Assembly: GCF_900215505.1 (NCBI RefSeq)
Contig: NZ_LT907844.1
Coordinates: 124,001 to 188,000, forward strand
DNA length: 64,000 nucleotides
Direction: 5' to 3'
Source of the DNA: Cohaesibacter sp. ES.047
GTDB lineage: Bacteria > Pseudomonadota > Alphaproteobacteria > Rhizobiales > Cohaesibacteraceae
Position 1 is the first letter of the stretch, and the number at the start of each line of letters is the position of its first letter. Made by a program: the position numbers and the translations under genes. Below, piece by piece: positions 24,357 to 32,858 of this stretch. The notes under the pieces are model-generated. The model was not told the DNA's origin. It saw nothing but the letters and a program-made list of their open reading frames with translations, and searched no databases.

Positions 24357-25433
24357 TCAGATCGTGACCAGATGGTTGTCCCAGTTGCAGGGGTGGGACT
24401 GCCGCCATGCTTCGCGTTTGACATCGGACTTGCTGACAATGCCCGTGCCGCTGGTCAGGTAGATCTCGTCGTGATACATCGCGACGCCGCAAACGTCGGC
24501 TTCCTTGATGGTGCTGACATGCTTGCCGGTGCTGGCGTCATAAATATACAGGACGCTGCCACGCGGAGAGGTCACCGCGACGAGCTGTTTCTTTGCCGAA
24601 TAGGCGACACTCCCCAGATATCCCTGAAGTCGGCCGTGCGCAGCAAGCCCGGTTTCCATGAGGCGGGGCTTGCCGCCGATGCTGTGCAACCCCAATAGCT
24701 CGGGGCTCTCATGGATATCCCCCTGCCACTGCATGGCAAAGGCGACAACGCCGTCCTCGCCGACGCTGAGGTGCCGGATCGAGTTCTTGTGCATGTCATG
24801 CGGCAGGGACATCTGGTCAACGATCTCGCCGTCCAGACTGACATAACTGAGGTTCGGTTCCATGGTGGAGATGTTGAGCTTGGCCCGGTCGCTGTCAGGG
24901 TGGGTCTCTATGCCGCCGTTGGCGATCACCAGATGGGTGCGATCCGGCATCAGTTTGATGTCATGCGGACCAAGGCCACCGGAGGAAAATTCGCCAATGC
25001 GCTCATAAGTGTCCCCGACCTTCCAGATGCCGATGACACCCTTGATAGACTCAAAGTCGTTTTCCGATGTGAAAAGATGGCGGCCATCAGCGGAAAAGGC
25101 GCCATGGCCATAGAAATGTCGGCCTTTGGGCGCTTCGAGAATCTGCCGTGTCTTGCCAGCGGCACAATCAATCACAAGGGCGAAATTGCCCGGCCGGCGG
25201 GCAAAGGCAACCGCTTGGGGGCGCTCAGGGTGGGCCGCGGCGGCATGGCCCCTACCGGGCAATGGGATATCGAAGCGCACCTGACCGTTACCGGCCAATC
25301 CCGACAGGGCATAGGAGCCGTCGGGCTTGCGCGCAGCAGCCAGAAAGGCGGGACTGCCAGCATCGGCCCATGTCACGCTCGGACAGAGGCCAAAGGCAAA
25401 CATGCCCGCGAGAAAAGAACGCCGATCCGTCAT
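24357..25433 (-). CDS. DUF1513 periplasmic beta-propeller-like protein
   Basis: Protein of 358 aa with a signal sequence containing the twin-arginine-like TDRRSFLAGMFAFGL start. The mature part is a run of short beta-strand repeats in propeller style: HAAAAHPERPQAVAFARRPG, YGHGAFSADGRHLFTSEND, GIGIWKV-type strands, GPHDIKLMPDRTHLVIANGG and SLPHDMHKNSIRHLSVGEDG. It belongs to DUF1513, whose members are nearly always next to imelysin and di-heme oxidase genes, as here. It starts 1 bp after the stop of the upstream imelysin gene. Its function in iron acquisition is not established. Confidence 0.88.
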   Translation of the reverse strand: MTDRRSFLAGMFAFGLCPSVTWADAGSPAFLAAARKPDGSYALSGLAGNGQVRFDIPLPGRGHAAAAHPERPQAVAFARRPGNFALVIDCAAGKTRQILEAPKGRHFYGHGAFSADGRHLFTSENDFESIKGVIGIWKVGDTYERIGEFSSGGLGPHDIKLMPDRTHLVIANGGIETHPDSDRAKLNISTMEPNLSYVSLDGEIVDQMSLPHDMHKNSIRHLSVGEDGVVAFAMQWQGDIHESPELLGLHSIGGKPRLMETGLAAHGRLQGYLGSVAYSAKKQLVAVTSPRGSVLYIYDASTGKHVSTIKEADVCGVAMYHDEIYLTSGTGIVSKSDVKREAWRQSHPCNWDNHLVTI

Positions 25434-25434
25434 G

Positions 25435-26445
25435 TCAGTCTCCGTCCGCTGAATTGAAGCCCGCCGTGATACCAAGCCTCGGCGCGAGATCCTCGGCGAG
25501 CTGAAGGCTGATCTGGCCGATGGCCGTCTGAAGCGCCTCGACGCGAATGCGTCCCTGCACGGTGCTGACACCCTCAAATGCCGGATCGTCAAGGTCGCGG
25601 GCCAGTTTGATGGCGCGCTCGAAGCGATGATCAATGGCGGTATTGCCATGGGACAACAGCGCAGCAAGCTCCCGATTGGCTTCAAGGGACAGGACGACAT
25701 GATGCAGTGACCGGCCAGAGCGTCTGGCTTCGGCGCGTCTGGGGCGGGGACGGTCAAACGTCCCCATGGGCCTGCCAAGACGCGACCGGGTCGTGAATTC
25801 AAGCCCACTTGTCAGCGCGGTGTAAAGCTGGCGAGCGGCCTCGGTCTTGCTTCGGTAGGTCTCGTTGTCAGCCAAGACCATCGTGTCGGCATAGCCGCCT
25901 TTCCAGTCTGCAAGGATCGCTTGTGTATTGGCAGCGATATCCTCGGTGATGACAGTGACGAGGTCGCAATAATGCGCACCCGGGTCCTCAGTAAACCGTT
26001 TGTCATACAGCAGGAATTCCAGCGCATAGAAGCCTCTGCCCGCAATCGATACGGTTTGGAATTTCTCCAGATCATGGATCACCGGATCATCACCGCTCAG
26101 AAGGCTCGACAGTGTCTTGGGGGTAAAGCCCTTGCTGTCAGGCCAGAAGGCCAGAGCATAGGCGCGATCATCCTGCTCTGCTGGACCGAACCGCAAGTGG
26201 CTGACCGAAATCCATGCATCGAAGGCCTCATTGTAGGCCGCCTTCAGGGCCTTCATGTCCGAACCACAGGTTCGGCTGGCGACCTTTTGGAGTGTCTCGG
26301 AGCGATCAGCCAGACGTTGATAGCCGGGCAGGATGTGAGCTTCGACGATCTTTTTGAGATCGGGTTTCAACTCCTGCGCAACGAGGCTCTGCGAGCCAAG
26401 GGGAGCTGCGATAAGGAGGACAAAAGCAAATAGCCGGTGTTTCAT
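25435..26445 (-). CDS. Imelysin-family protein (M75 type, shorter paralog)
   Basis: Periplasmic protein of 336 aa with a signal peptide (MKHRLFAFVLLIAAPLGSQS) and a helical imelysin domain. The core motif appears as GRGFYALEFLLYDKRF (about residues 130-145), where the His of the GxHxxE signature is replaced by Tyr. The YNEAFDAWISVSHLRFGP segment is also family-like. Imelysins are linked to iron uptake rather than proven peptidases. It lies 3 bp after the DUF1111 gene and 1 bp before DUF1513, so the three form one transcript. Confidence 0.88.
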   Translation of the reverse strand: MKHRLFAFVLLIAAPLGSQSLVAQELKPDLKKIVEAHILPGYQRLADRSETLQKVASRTCGSDMKALKAAYNEAFDAWISVSHLRFGPAEQDDRAYALAFWPDSKGFTPKTLSSLLSGDDPVIHDLEKFQTVSIAGRGFYALEFLLYDKRFTEDPGAHYCDLVTVITEDIAANTQAILADWKGGYADTMVLADNETYRSKTEAARQLYTALTSGLEFTTRSRLGRPMGTFDRPRPRRAEARRSGRSLHHVVLSLEANRELAALLSHGNTAIDHRFERAIKLARDLDDPAFEGVSTVQGRIRVEALQTAIGQISLQLAEDLAPRLGITAGFNSADGD

Positions 26446-26448
26446 GCC

Positions 26449-27981
26449 TTAAAGACTCTCCAGAAAGCGGATGAGGGCGGCGCGGTCCTCGGGATCGAGC
26501 GCGACGACGGACTGCTTGTGCGTCTCGGCCTCGCCGCCATGCCACAACACAGCTTCGAGCAAAGACCGGGCCCGCCCGTCATGCAGGAAATAGGTGTGAC
26601 CGGAAACCTGCTTCGTCATCCCGACGCCCCAGAGAGGTGCCGTGCGCCACTCGGTGCCGCTCGCCCGGGCTTCGGGTCGATTGTCGGCCAATCCCTCCCC
26701 CATATCATGCAACAGAAGGTCCGAATAGGGCCAGATCAGCTGAAAACTCTGGGCGGGCTGGTCCTTGAGACGGTGGGTTACATAATTTGGTTTGTGACAG
26801 GCAACGCAGCCAATATCGTAGAATAGTTCCTTGCCCTTGAGCACCTCAGGGTCGCCGACATCGCGCCGGGCCGGGACGGCAAGGTTGCGGCTGTAGAAGG
26901 CGACGAGGTCAAGACCCGTGTCATCGATCTCGAATTCCCGTTCATCCCCGTCGCCGTGGGGTGCCAGACGGCAGTCAGTTTGCGCCTCGGTGCATTCGCC
27001 CCAAGGGAAGGGGTTGAGGGAGTTGGAGATGCCTATGTCGCCAGCAAAGGCGCCTGCGGACTGGTGCTTGACTGTGGGAGCGCCTGCCTTCAGTCCGAAC
27101 CGGCCCAGCATGGGCTGGTCGAATTCGGTTGACCAGACGATGTTGGGACGTCCAGAAATACCGTCCCCGTCAGCATCGTCCGGATCTGCACCCGCCAGAA
27201 TGTCCTTGGCCGGAATCGCTTCGATGAGGCCAAGGCCGATCATCTGGGGGGCAACCCGCGGGCTGAGCATGGCGCCTGAGTGAAGCGGGCCATAGCCAAG
27301 ATCGGCGGCGGTGTAGGTGGGCTTGCGCAAGGAGGCTGTTTCGCCTCCATTCAACGCAACCTTGATCTCCTCATAATCGATCTTCAGGCGATATTCTGCC
27401 GGATGGCCCGGAATGCCGAAATCTTGCATCTGGGTGCCGTAGGTGGGATCGGGGAATGTCGCGTGATAGCCCGGTATCTCGTCTTGAAGCGGGTGGTGCT
27501 CGCCCGGGATCGAGATACGCAGGAACATGGAAACTGCGCTGTCCTCGGCGCTTTCCGGTGGGTGGCCGCGCCCGTCCTTGATGTGGCAGCGCTGACATGA
27601 CCGCGCGTTGTAGATCGGCCCGAGGCCGTCGGACGCCTTGGTGGAGGATGGAGAACTGACCCAGAGTTTCTTGAACAATCCGTTGCCGACCTTGAAGCGC
27701 AATTCGCCGTCATAGCCGATGTTGGCGGAGGATTGCGAAAAGGCATCCTTGTTGCGACGGGCGCGCACGGTTGCAGCGCCTGCGGACTTGGCCTCGAATT
27801 TCTGCGGCTTGTCGAACTCGGTCGGCAGTTCGGTTACCCGCTTGATGCGTGCAGCCTCCTCCTCGGTTCTGGGGACAATGTCAAGATGGACATCATCGAG
27901 ATGAAGATCGCCGATCTGCGGGTCCGCCAGAGCGCTGGACACAAGCAGGAAGAAAAAGGGCAGGGAAACAAGACGGGTCAT
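26449..27981 (-). CDS. Di-heme oxidoreductase (DUF1111 / thiol oxidoreductase-like)
   Basis: Periplasmic c-type cytochrome of 510 aa with a signal peptide ending at SSALA. Two CxxCH heme motifs are visible, CQRCH (about residue 130) and CVACH (about 425). IGLGLIEAIPAKDILA and GRFGLKAGAPTVKHQSAGAF are DUF1111 signatures, as is the calcium-type motif DPDDADGDGISG. The family resembles di-heme peroxidases and is found with imelysins. Redox chemistry on iron or a thiol is inferred from context only. A terminator-like hairpin lies upstream, between this gene and the first imelysin gene. Confidence 0.9.
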   Translation of the reverse strand: MTRLVSLPFFFLLVSSALADPQIGDLHLDDVHLDIVPRTEEEAARIKRVTELPTEFDKPQKFEAKSAGAATVRARRNKDAFSQSSANIGYDGELRFKVGNGLFKKLWVSSPSSTKASDGLGPIYNARSCQRCHIKDGRGHPPESAEDSAVSMFLRISIPGEHHPLQDEIPGYHATFPDPTYGTQMQDFGIPGHPAEYRLKIDYEEIKVALNGGETASLRKPTYTAADLGYGPLHSGAMLSPRVAPQMIGLGLIEAIPAKDILAGADPDDADGDGISGRPNIVWSTEFDQPMLGRFGLKAGAPTVKHQSAGAFAGDIGISNSLNPFPWGECTEAQTDCRLAPHGDGDEREFEIDDTGLDLVAFYSRNLAVPARRDVGDPEVLKGKELFYDIGCVACHKPNYVTHRLKDQPAQSFQLIWPYSDLLLHDMGEGLADNRPEARASGTEWRTAPLWGVGMTKQVSGHTYFLHDGRARSLLEAVLWHGGEAETHKQSVVALDPEDRAALIRFLESL

Positions 27982-28100
27982 GAGAATGGTCAGCTCACAT
28001 GGTGTGCTCTTCCGGCGCGGATTGGTAAGTCCGCTGGGAATGCACAACACCTTTAAACGCACGAAAGCCTTCGTGATCGGGCGATCAGGAAGACCGATGA

Positions 28101-28133
28101 AGAAGAAAGGGCACGGCAGTGATTGCCGTGCCC
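28101..28133 (-). terminator. Strong stem-loop between the two halves of the imelysin operon
   Basis: GGGCACGGCA and TGCCGTGCCC pair perfectly around a 5-nt loop. In the direction of transcription the hairpin is followed by TTTCTTCTTC. It starts 10 bp beyond the irpA stop, so it may terminate or attenuate transcription before the DUF1111 gene. Confidence 0.75.
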
Positions 28134-28142
28134 TGAAGTGGT

Positions 28143-29414
28143 TTATTCGAACACTGCGTTCGGATTGTCGAGGCTGTCGGAGCCTTCGAACTTGATGGTG
28201 TCGAGTTGAAGGGCTGCGGCAACCCGTTCGATGCTCTTGGTCTGATCGATCAGAGCGTTGACACCGCCCATGATCAGCGCTTCACCGCCCTCGTTACCAC
28301 GCTCGAGCATCTGGTCGTAGCTGAAGCCCGCTTCTGCGGAACTCTTGATGCGGCCAAGCTTCATCATGGTGGTGGAGAGCTTCTGTTTCATTTCGGCATC
28401 AAGGTCGCTGTCCGACGCTGCAACGAGATCGGACAGGGACGGGCCGGAAACGACCGAACCATCGATGCGCACATAGTCGCCAAGATAGGCGCTCTGGATG
28501 CCCAGACCATCATAGTAATGGCTGTTGTGGGTGTTATCAGAGAAGCAATCATGCTCTTCTTCTGGATCATTGAGCATCAGGCCAAGGCGCATGCGCTCAC
28601 CGGCCTGCTCGCCATAGGACAGAGAGCCCATGCCGGTGACAATGGCGATGATGCCTGCCGGTTCATTGTCCATAAGGGTCTTGCGCGCGTCGCCTTCCTC
28701 GCCCCACTGGGCAGCCATCCATTCAAGATCGGATACAAGAAGTTCGGTCGCGGCCTTGAGATAGGCGGCGCGGCGATCGCAATTGCCGCCGGTGCAGGCA
28801 TCACCCTTGGCATAGTCCGTCCAGGGACGCTCGCCGGCACCATGATCATGACCATGAAGATCCTGACCCCAGAGCAGAAATTCGATAGCGTGATAGCCGG
28901 TGGCGACGTTTGCCTCGATGCCATCGGCCTCGTGCAGGGTTTCTGCAAGCAAGGTTGGCGTGATTTCGGTCGCGTCGATTTCGGTGCCCGAAAGGGTGAA
29001 TTTCGGCGTCGCAATCACGTTGAGCGCGGCATATTCGTTCTCGTCGGTCGGACCACCATAGCCGGTATCGACATAATCGATCAGGCCTTCATCAAGCGGC
29101 CATGCGTTGACCTTGCCTTCCCAGTCGTCGACGATGGCGTTGCCAAAGCGATAGACCTCGGTCTGCTGGTAGGGAACCCGCGACATGAGCCACGCTTCCT
29201 TGGCTGCCTGCAGCGCCTGAGCCGACGGCGTCTCGATGAGCGCATTGATGCTGTCTTGCAGCGTCTTTGCGCTTGTCAGGCTGTCTTCGTATTTTGCTTC
29301 GGCAATATTCGCGTAAGTATCCAGAACAGCGGCCTTGCTGGTCTCGGCTTCAGCCAGACCAGTGCCACCGAGTAGCATTGTCAATGAAAATGCAGCAATA
29401 TAGCGTCCGTTCAT
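28143..29414 (-). CDS. irpA: Imelysin-family iron-regulated protein (IrpA type)
   Basis: Periplasmic or surface protein of 423 aa, opening with a signal peptide (MNGRYIAAFSLTMLLGGTGL, cleavage after AEA) and an imelysin domain. The signature GYHAIEFLLWGQDLHGHDHG (about residues 165-184) includes the GxHxxE-type metal motif. SLSYGEQAGERMRLGLML and DCFSDNTHNSHYYDGLGI are typical of the IrpA group. GAGGGGAAG lies before GTG-ATG, giving the chosen start. It is the first gene of the set and is preceded by two RirA-like boxes, which fits iron-repressed expression. Confidence 0.92.
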   Translation of the reverse strand: MNGRYIAAFSLTMLLGGTGLAEAETSKAAVLDTYANIAEAKYEDSLTSAKTLQDSINALIETPSAQALQAAKEAWLMSRVPYQQTEVYRFGNAIVDDWEGKVNAWPLDEGLIDYVDTGYGGPTDENEYAALNVIATPKFTLSGTEIDATEITPTLLAETLHEADGIEANVATGYHAIEFLLWGQDLHGHDHGAGERPWTDYAKGDACTGGNCDRRAAYLKAATELLVSDLEWMAAQWGEEGDARKTLMDNEPAGIIAIVTGMGSLSYGEQAGERMRLGLMLNDPEEEHDCFSDNTHNSHYYDGLGIQSAYLGDYVRIDGSVVSGPSLSDLVAASDSDLDAEMKQKLSTTMMKLGRIKSSAEAGFSYDQMLERGNEGGEALIMGGVNALIDQTKSIERVAAALQLDTIKFEGSDSLDNPNAVFE

Positions 29415-29554
29415 CACGTCGCGCTTCCCCTCTTTGATCGTTTTCATACCATGCCGGCGTGGTTCTTCTTGCCGCATGGCGGTAGGATCGATAAATTCTG
29501 TCGCACCGGGACAAAAGGCCCGATGGTGGCTGAGCCAAGCCACGCGTTAAAACC

Positions 29555-29596
29555 TGACTAAATAATTCATATTTGTAAAGTTGAAAATGAAACTCA
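29555..29596 (-). promoter_or_regulatory. Two TGA-N9-TCA iron-responsive (RirA-type) sites upstream of irpA
   Basis: TGA-CTAAATAAT-TCA (29555-29569) and TGA-AAATGAAAC-TCA (29582-29596) match the iron-responsive operator of RirA known from rhizobia and relatives. Their centres are 27 bp apart, 150-180 bp before the irpA start, in an A+T-rich tract suitable for a promoter. One match is expected by chance about every 4 kb, so two this close is notable. Confidence 0.6.
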
Positions 29597-29953
29597 GCTA
29601 TATCGCTGTTGAGAACTGATCGCAACAGAAGCTTTTCGTCGCGTGTCTTCACGCCAACTCTCTTGCCCTCAAGCGATTGTAATAAAACAAATAATACTTT
29701 TCCAATCGCCATCGATTTCTGATGTCCGGTCGAGATCCTCATCGCATTTGGCCGCCACTGGATGCTCGTTCGGAAACAAAGCGCCCTTTATCGGGGTGTC
29801 TTGTTGTGGTGCACCGTCGACCTCAACGTGCAATGCCCGACAAGCCTCGCCTTTTGTGATCTAGATTAAAGCCGGGTCATCCAAACTCTGCTACGGGTTT
29901 TCCCCAAAGACATAGTTCCATGCAACCGTCACGAACCTTTGGCCAGAACTCCA
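29597..29953. other. Gene-free stretch upstream of the LytTR regulator gene
   Basis: No credible gene or clear hairpin is seen here. The stretch must hold the promoter of the LytTR/LytS pair. The regulator gene's own ribosome-binding site is weak. A CRP-like half-site TGTGATCT occurs near 29860 but lacks its partner arm. Confidence 0.4.
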
Positions 29954-30736
29954 ATGACCATCAGATGTGTCATCGTTGATGATGAAGCGCCTGCGCGAGA
30001 TGAACTGCGCTATCTGCTCGGCAGTCACGACAGGATCGAAATCGTTGGCGAAGCCGCCACGGCCGCACAAGCGATCCAACTCTGTCTGGACTGTGAGCCG
30101 GATCTGGTTTTTCTCGATATTCAACTGCCCGGCGAGGACGGCTTTGAAGTCATCCGGGCCGTGACGCCACAGCTTGACGCCACACCTTTGTTCGTTTTCG
30201 TCACCGCCTACGACAGCTATGCGGTCAAGGCTTTCGAGGAGAGTGCTGTTGACTATATCCTCAAGCCGGTCGAGGAAAAGCGCCTTGCAACGACCCTTGA
30301 GCGCGCCTCAAGGCTTCTGGCGGACAAGGGAGCTCCGTTGCGCGAACAGATCGAAACCCTGCTCTCGCAGGTCACCCGCCCAACGAGCGCACAGAAACAC
30401 ACCAAGGTGTCCGTTGAAAAGAATGGCCGCATTCGCCTTCTTGATCCGGCAGATATCATCTACTGCAGTTATGAGGACCAAAAGATCGTTGCCCACACCT
30501 ATGACGAAGTGGTGCCGATCTACGGTATCGCGAGCATGGACAGGATGGAGGACCATCTGGATGGGGCCTCCTTTTTCCGTGCCCACCGGGCGACATTGGT
30601 CAATCTCGATGCCATCCGTGAGTTCAGTCCCTGGTTCAACGGCAAATACAGCCTGATCATGGCGGATCAGATGCGCAGCGAACTGACGGTCTCGCGCACG
30701 CGGGTGAAGGATTTCAAACACAGGCTCGGTCTTTGA
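29954..30736 (+). CDS. LytTR-family response regulator (BtsR/YehT-like)
   Basis: Response regulator of 260 aa. The receiver domain (about residues 1-120) starts TIRCVIVDDEAPARDELRYL, has the phospho-acceptor Asp in LVFLDIQLPGEDGF (about residue 55), and ends with the FVTAYDSYAVKAFEESAVDYILKP Thr-Tyr-Lys region (in two pieces). The C-terminal LytTR DNA-binding domain (about 155-258) contains KNGRIRLLDPADIIYCSYED, FRAHRATLVNLDAIREFSPW and the basic LTVSRTRVKDFKHRLGL end. It lies 109 bp ahead of its LytS-type kinase gene. In E. coli the BtsSR pair senses pyruvate and controls the transporter BtsT; the neighbouring cstA-like gene makes the same role plausible here. Confidence 0.92.
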   Translation: MTIRCVIVDDEAPARDELRYLLGSHDRIEIVGEAATAAQAIQLCLDCEPDLVFLDIQLPGEDGFEVIRAVTPQLDATPLFVFVTAYDSYAVKAFEESAVDYILKPVEEKRLATTLERASRLLADKGAPLREQIETLLSQVTRPTSAQKHTKVSVEKNGRIRLLDPADIIYCSYEDQKIVAHTYDEVVPIYGIASMDRMEDHLDGASFFRAHRATLVNLDAIREFSPWFNGKYSLIMADQMRSELTVSRTRVKDFKHRLGL

Positions 30737-30845
30737 CCCGCCTCTTGAGGTTGGTCGCAAGGCCTCTTGCCAGACCACCCGGTTGCGCGATCTTGTCGTT
30801 GCCAGTCATTTCTCTTGTCGGCCACTTTTCGGGAGCTTGATCCCC

Positions 30846-32564
30846 ATGTCCATTCTCGCCCTTGTCACCGTTCTGCTCAAACACGTGGGTGTGCTCATCG
30901 CCGGGGCTTTCGTGCTTTTGACCATCGCGCCGGTTCAAGAGTTGAGCTTCCGCCGGAGAGGAATGAAGAGCCTGTTCTTTGCCATGGTGTTCTTCGGAGC
31001 GCTCGGTATTCTGGGCACTTACAGCGGCAATGCGATTTTTGATTCAATCGCCAACCTCAGGGCGATGGCGGTCATTCCGGCGGGTCTGTTCGGCGGACCA
31101 CTCGTCGGCCTCGGTGCTGGACTGATCGCGGGTGGCCACAGGTTTCTGATCGATCCGTGGGGATTTTCTGCCCTTGCCTGTGCTCTGGCAACCTGTCTTG
31201 AAGGGCTTGGTGCAGGACTGGTGCGCACCCGCCTCAAGGAACGCAGCATGACCTGGCCGATCGCCCTGTTGCTGGCGTTGGTTGGCGAAACCATGCACAT
31301 GGGCATCGTGTTGTTGCTTTCGCGTCCCTTTGAGGATGCGGTGGATCTGGTCAATGTCATCATGGTGCCAATGCTGATCGGCAACAGCCTTGGGGCGGTT
31401 CTTTTCGTTCATGTCATCAACTGGGTGCAAGCCTTCCGTGAACGCAAGCTCTCGGACTATGCGCAGCGCATTTTCGATATCACCAACAAGACCGTTGCCT
31501 ATCTGCGAGCGGGATTGCATGAGGACAGCGCCCAAGCCATGGCCAGCATCATCCATGACCGCCTGCCGGTGGCGGCTGTCTCGGTGACCGATACCAAGCA
31601 GGTGCTCGCACACGTCGGGGAAGGCAGTGACCACCACACGCCCGGCCATCCGCTCGGCACAACCGCAACACAAAGGGTTCTGGAGACAGGCGAGCCGATC
31701 TTTCTGAGGGATCGGGAGCCGATCGGATGCAGCAACCCTCATTGCCCCTTCACGGCGGCGATCATCGTGCCTTTGAAGAAAAACGGCGTTGTCGCCGGCA
31801 CTCTGAAATTCTATGGCACGAGCGCCCATGAGCTCAATGCAGTGCTGTTCGAGATTGCCAAGGGATTGACAGACCTGTTCTCGATCCAGCTCGAGCTGGA
31901 GGACATCCAGATCAAGGATCGCCTGCTTGCCCATGCCGAAATCCGGCATTTACAGGCCCAGATCAACCCGCACTTCCTTTTCAACTCGCTCAACACCATC
32001 GCCTCCTTCTGCCGGACGGCGCCGGATCGGGCGCGGGAGTTGATCCTCGATCTGTCGCTCTATATGCGCAAGAATCTCGATTCAAGCCGCGGGTTCATCC
32101 GACTGGCGGACGAGCTCGAACAGATCAACTCCTATCTCGCCATCGAGAAGGCACGCTTTGGCGAACAGATCCGGGTCAAGCTCGACGTCGAGGCGGGGTG
32201 CGAGGACTGGCCCATTCCATCCCTGATCATTCAGCCCCTGATCGAAAACGCCGTCAAACACGGCATCCGGACCAAACCGGAAGGCGGCACGGTGGGCCTG
32301 ATCATCCGGCACATTGGCAATGAGCTGGGCATCACGGTCTATGATGACGGGGCGGGTATGCCGCAACAGATTCTGGCCGGCTTCAAGGCCCATCACAAAA
32401 TTGAATCCCAGTTCGAGGGCGTGGGTTTGCGCAACTCCAACAGACGGCTCGAACAGATCTATGGCCCGGAATATGGCATGCAGATCAGCAGCATCCCGGA
32501 CGGGGGAACGACGATCACCTTCACCATCCCGGTGCAGGAACAGCTGCTCGCAAAAGCCTCATAA
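30846..32564 (+). CDS. LytS-family sensor histidine kinase (BtsS/YehU-like)
   Basis: Membrane sensor kinase of 572 aa. The N-terminal 190 residues hold the six-helix 5TMR-LYT sensor (FAMVFFGALGILGTYSGNAI, PAGLFGGPLVGLGAGLIAGG). A GAF-like domain follows (about 215-350). The kinase core has the phosphorylated His in LQAQINPHFLFNSLNTIASF (about 370-390), the N box IENAVKHGI (about 465) and the G box DDGAGM. This layout is the LytS/BtsS group. The chosen start at 30846 begins directly in the first helix. Together with the preceding LytTR protein and following cstA-like gene it forms a sensing and uptake unit. Confidence 0.92.
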   Translation: MSILALVTVLLKHVGVLIAGAFVLLTIAPVQELSFRRRGMKSLFFAMVFFGALGILGTYSGNAIFDSIANLRAMAVIPAGLFGGPLVGLGAGLIAGGHRFLIDPWGFSALACALATCLEGLGAGLVRTRLKERSMTWPIALLLALVGETMHMGIVLLLSRPFEDAVDLVNVIMVPMLIGNSLGAVLFVHVINWVQAFRERKLSDYAQRIFDITNKTVAYLRAGLHEDSAQAMASIIHDRLPVAAVSVTDTKQVLAHVGEGSDHHTPGHPLGTTATQRVLETGEPIFLRDREPIGCSNPHCPFTAAIIVPLKKNGVVAGTLKFYGTSAHELNAVLFEIAKGLTDLFSIQLELEDIQIKDRLLAHAEIRHLQAQINPHFLFNSLNTIASFCRTAPDRARELILDLSLYMRKNLDSSRGFIRLADELEQINSYLAIEKARFGEQIRVKLDVEAGCEDWPIPSLIIQPLIENAVKHGIRTKPEGGTVGLIIRHIGNELGITVYDDGAGMPQQILAGFKAHHKIESQFEGVGLRNSNRRLEQIYGPEYGMQISSIPDGGTTITFTIPVQEQLLAKAS

Positions 32565-32584
32565 ATCAGAGCCTGAAACCTTTG

Positions 32585-32625
32585 TCTCGAAGGCCCTGGG
32601 AGCGTTGTTTCCGGGGCCTTCGAGA
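32585..32625 (+). terminator. Long stem-loop after the sensor kinase gene
   Basis: TCTCGAAGGCCC pairs perfectly with GGGCCTTCGAGA, and the stem can extend further inward with one G-U pair. It begins 21 bp after the stop codon. No T run follows (ATCAACC), so it may be a processing site or factor-assisted terminator before cstA. Confidence 0.55.
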
Positions 32626-32858
32626 ATCAACCTTAGGGGTTTGCTAACCTTGTCCCCAAGCCAGTGCATTCCGGCTCACGTAGATGCATTTCAAAGCTGC
32701 AAAATGACATGTCGCTACCATTTCATTGCTCAAATTAAATAGCCAAACTACCTTGATACCCATCGAAACCAGAGTATTTCTCCCGTTTTTCCAAAACGCG
32801 ATGATGGCTCTGGACAAAGTGTTCTTTGGGAGAACACACATCTCAAGGAGGAAACGGG

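Noticed and set aside
32715-32752. Two CTACC direct repeats before cstA as a LytTR binding site
   Set aside because: Only 5 bp are shared and the 33-bp spacing is not the roughly two-turn spacing typical of LytTR sites.
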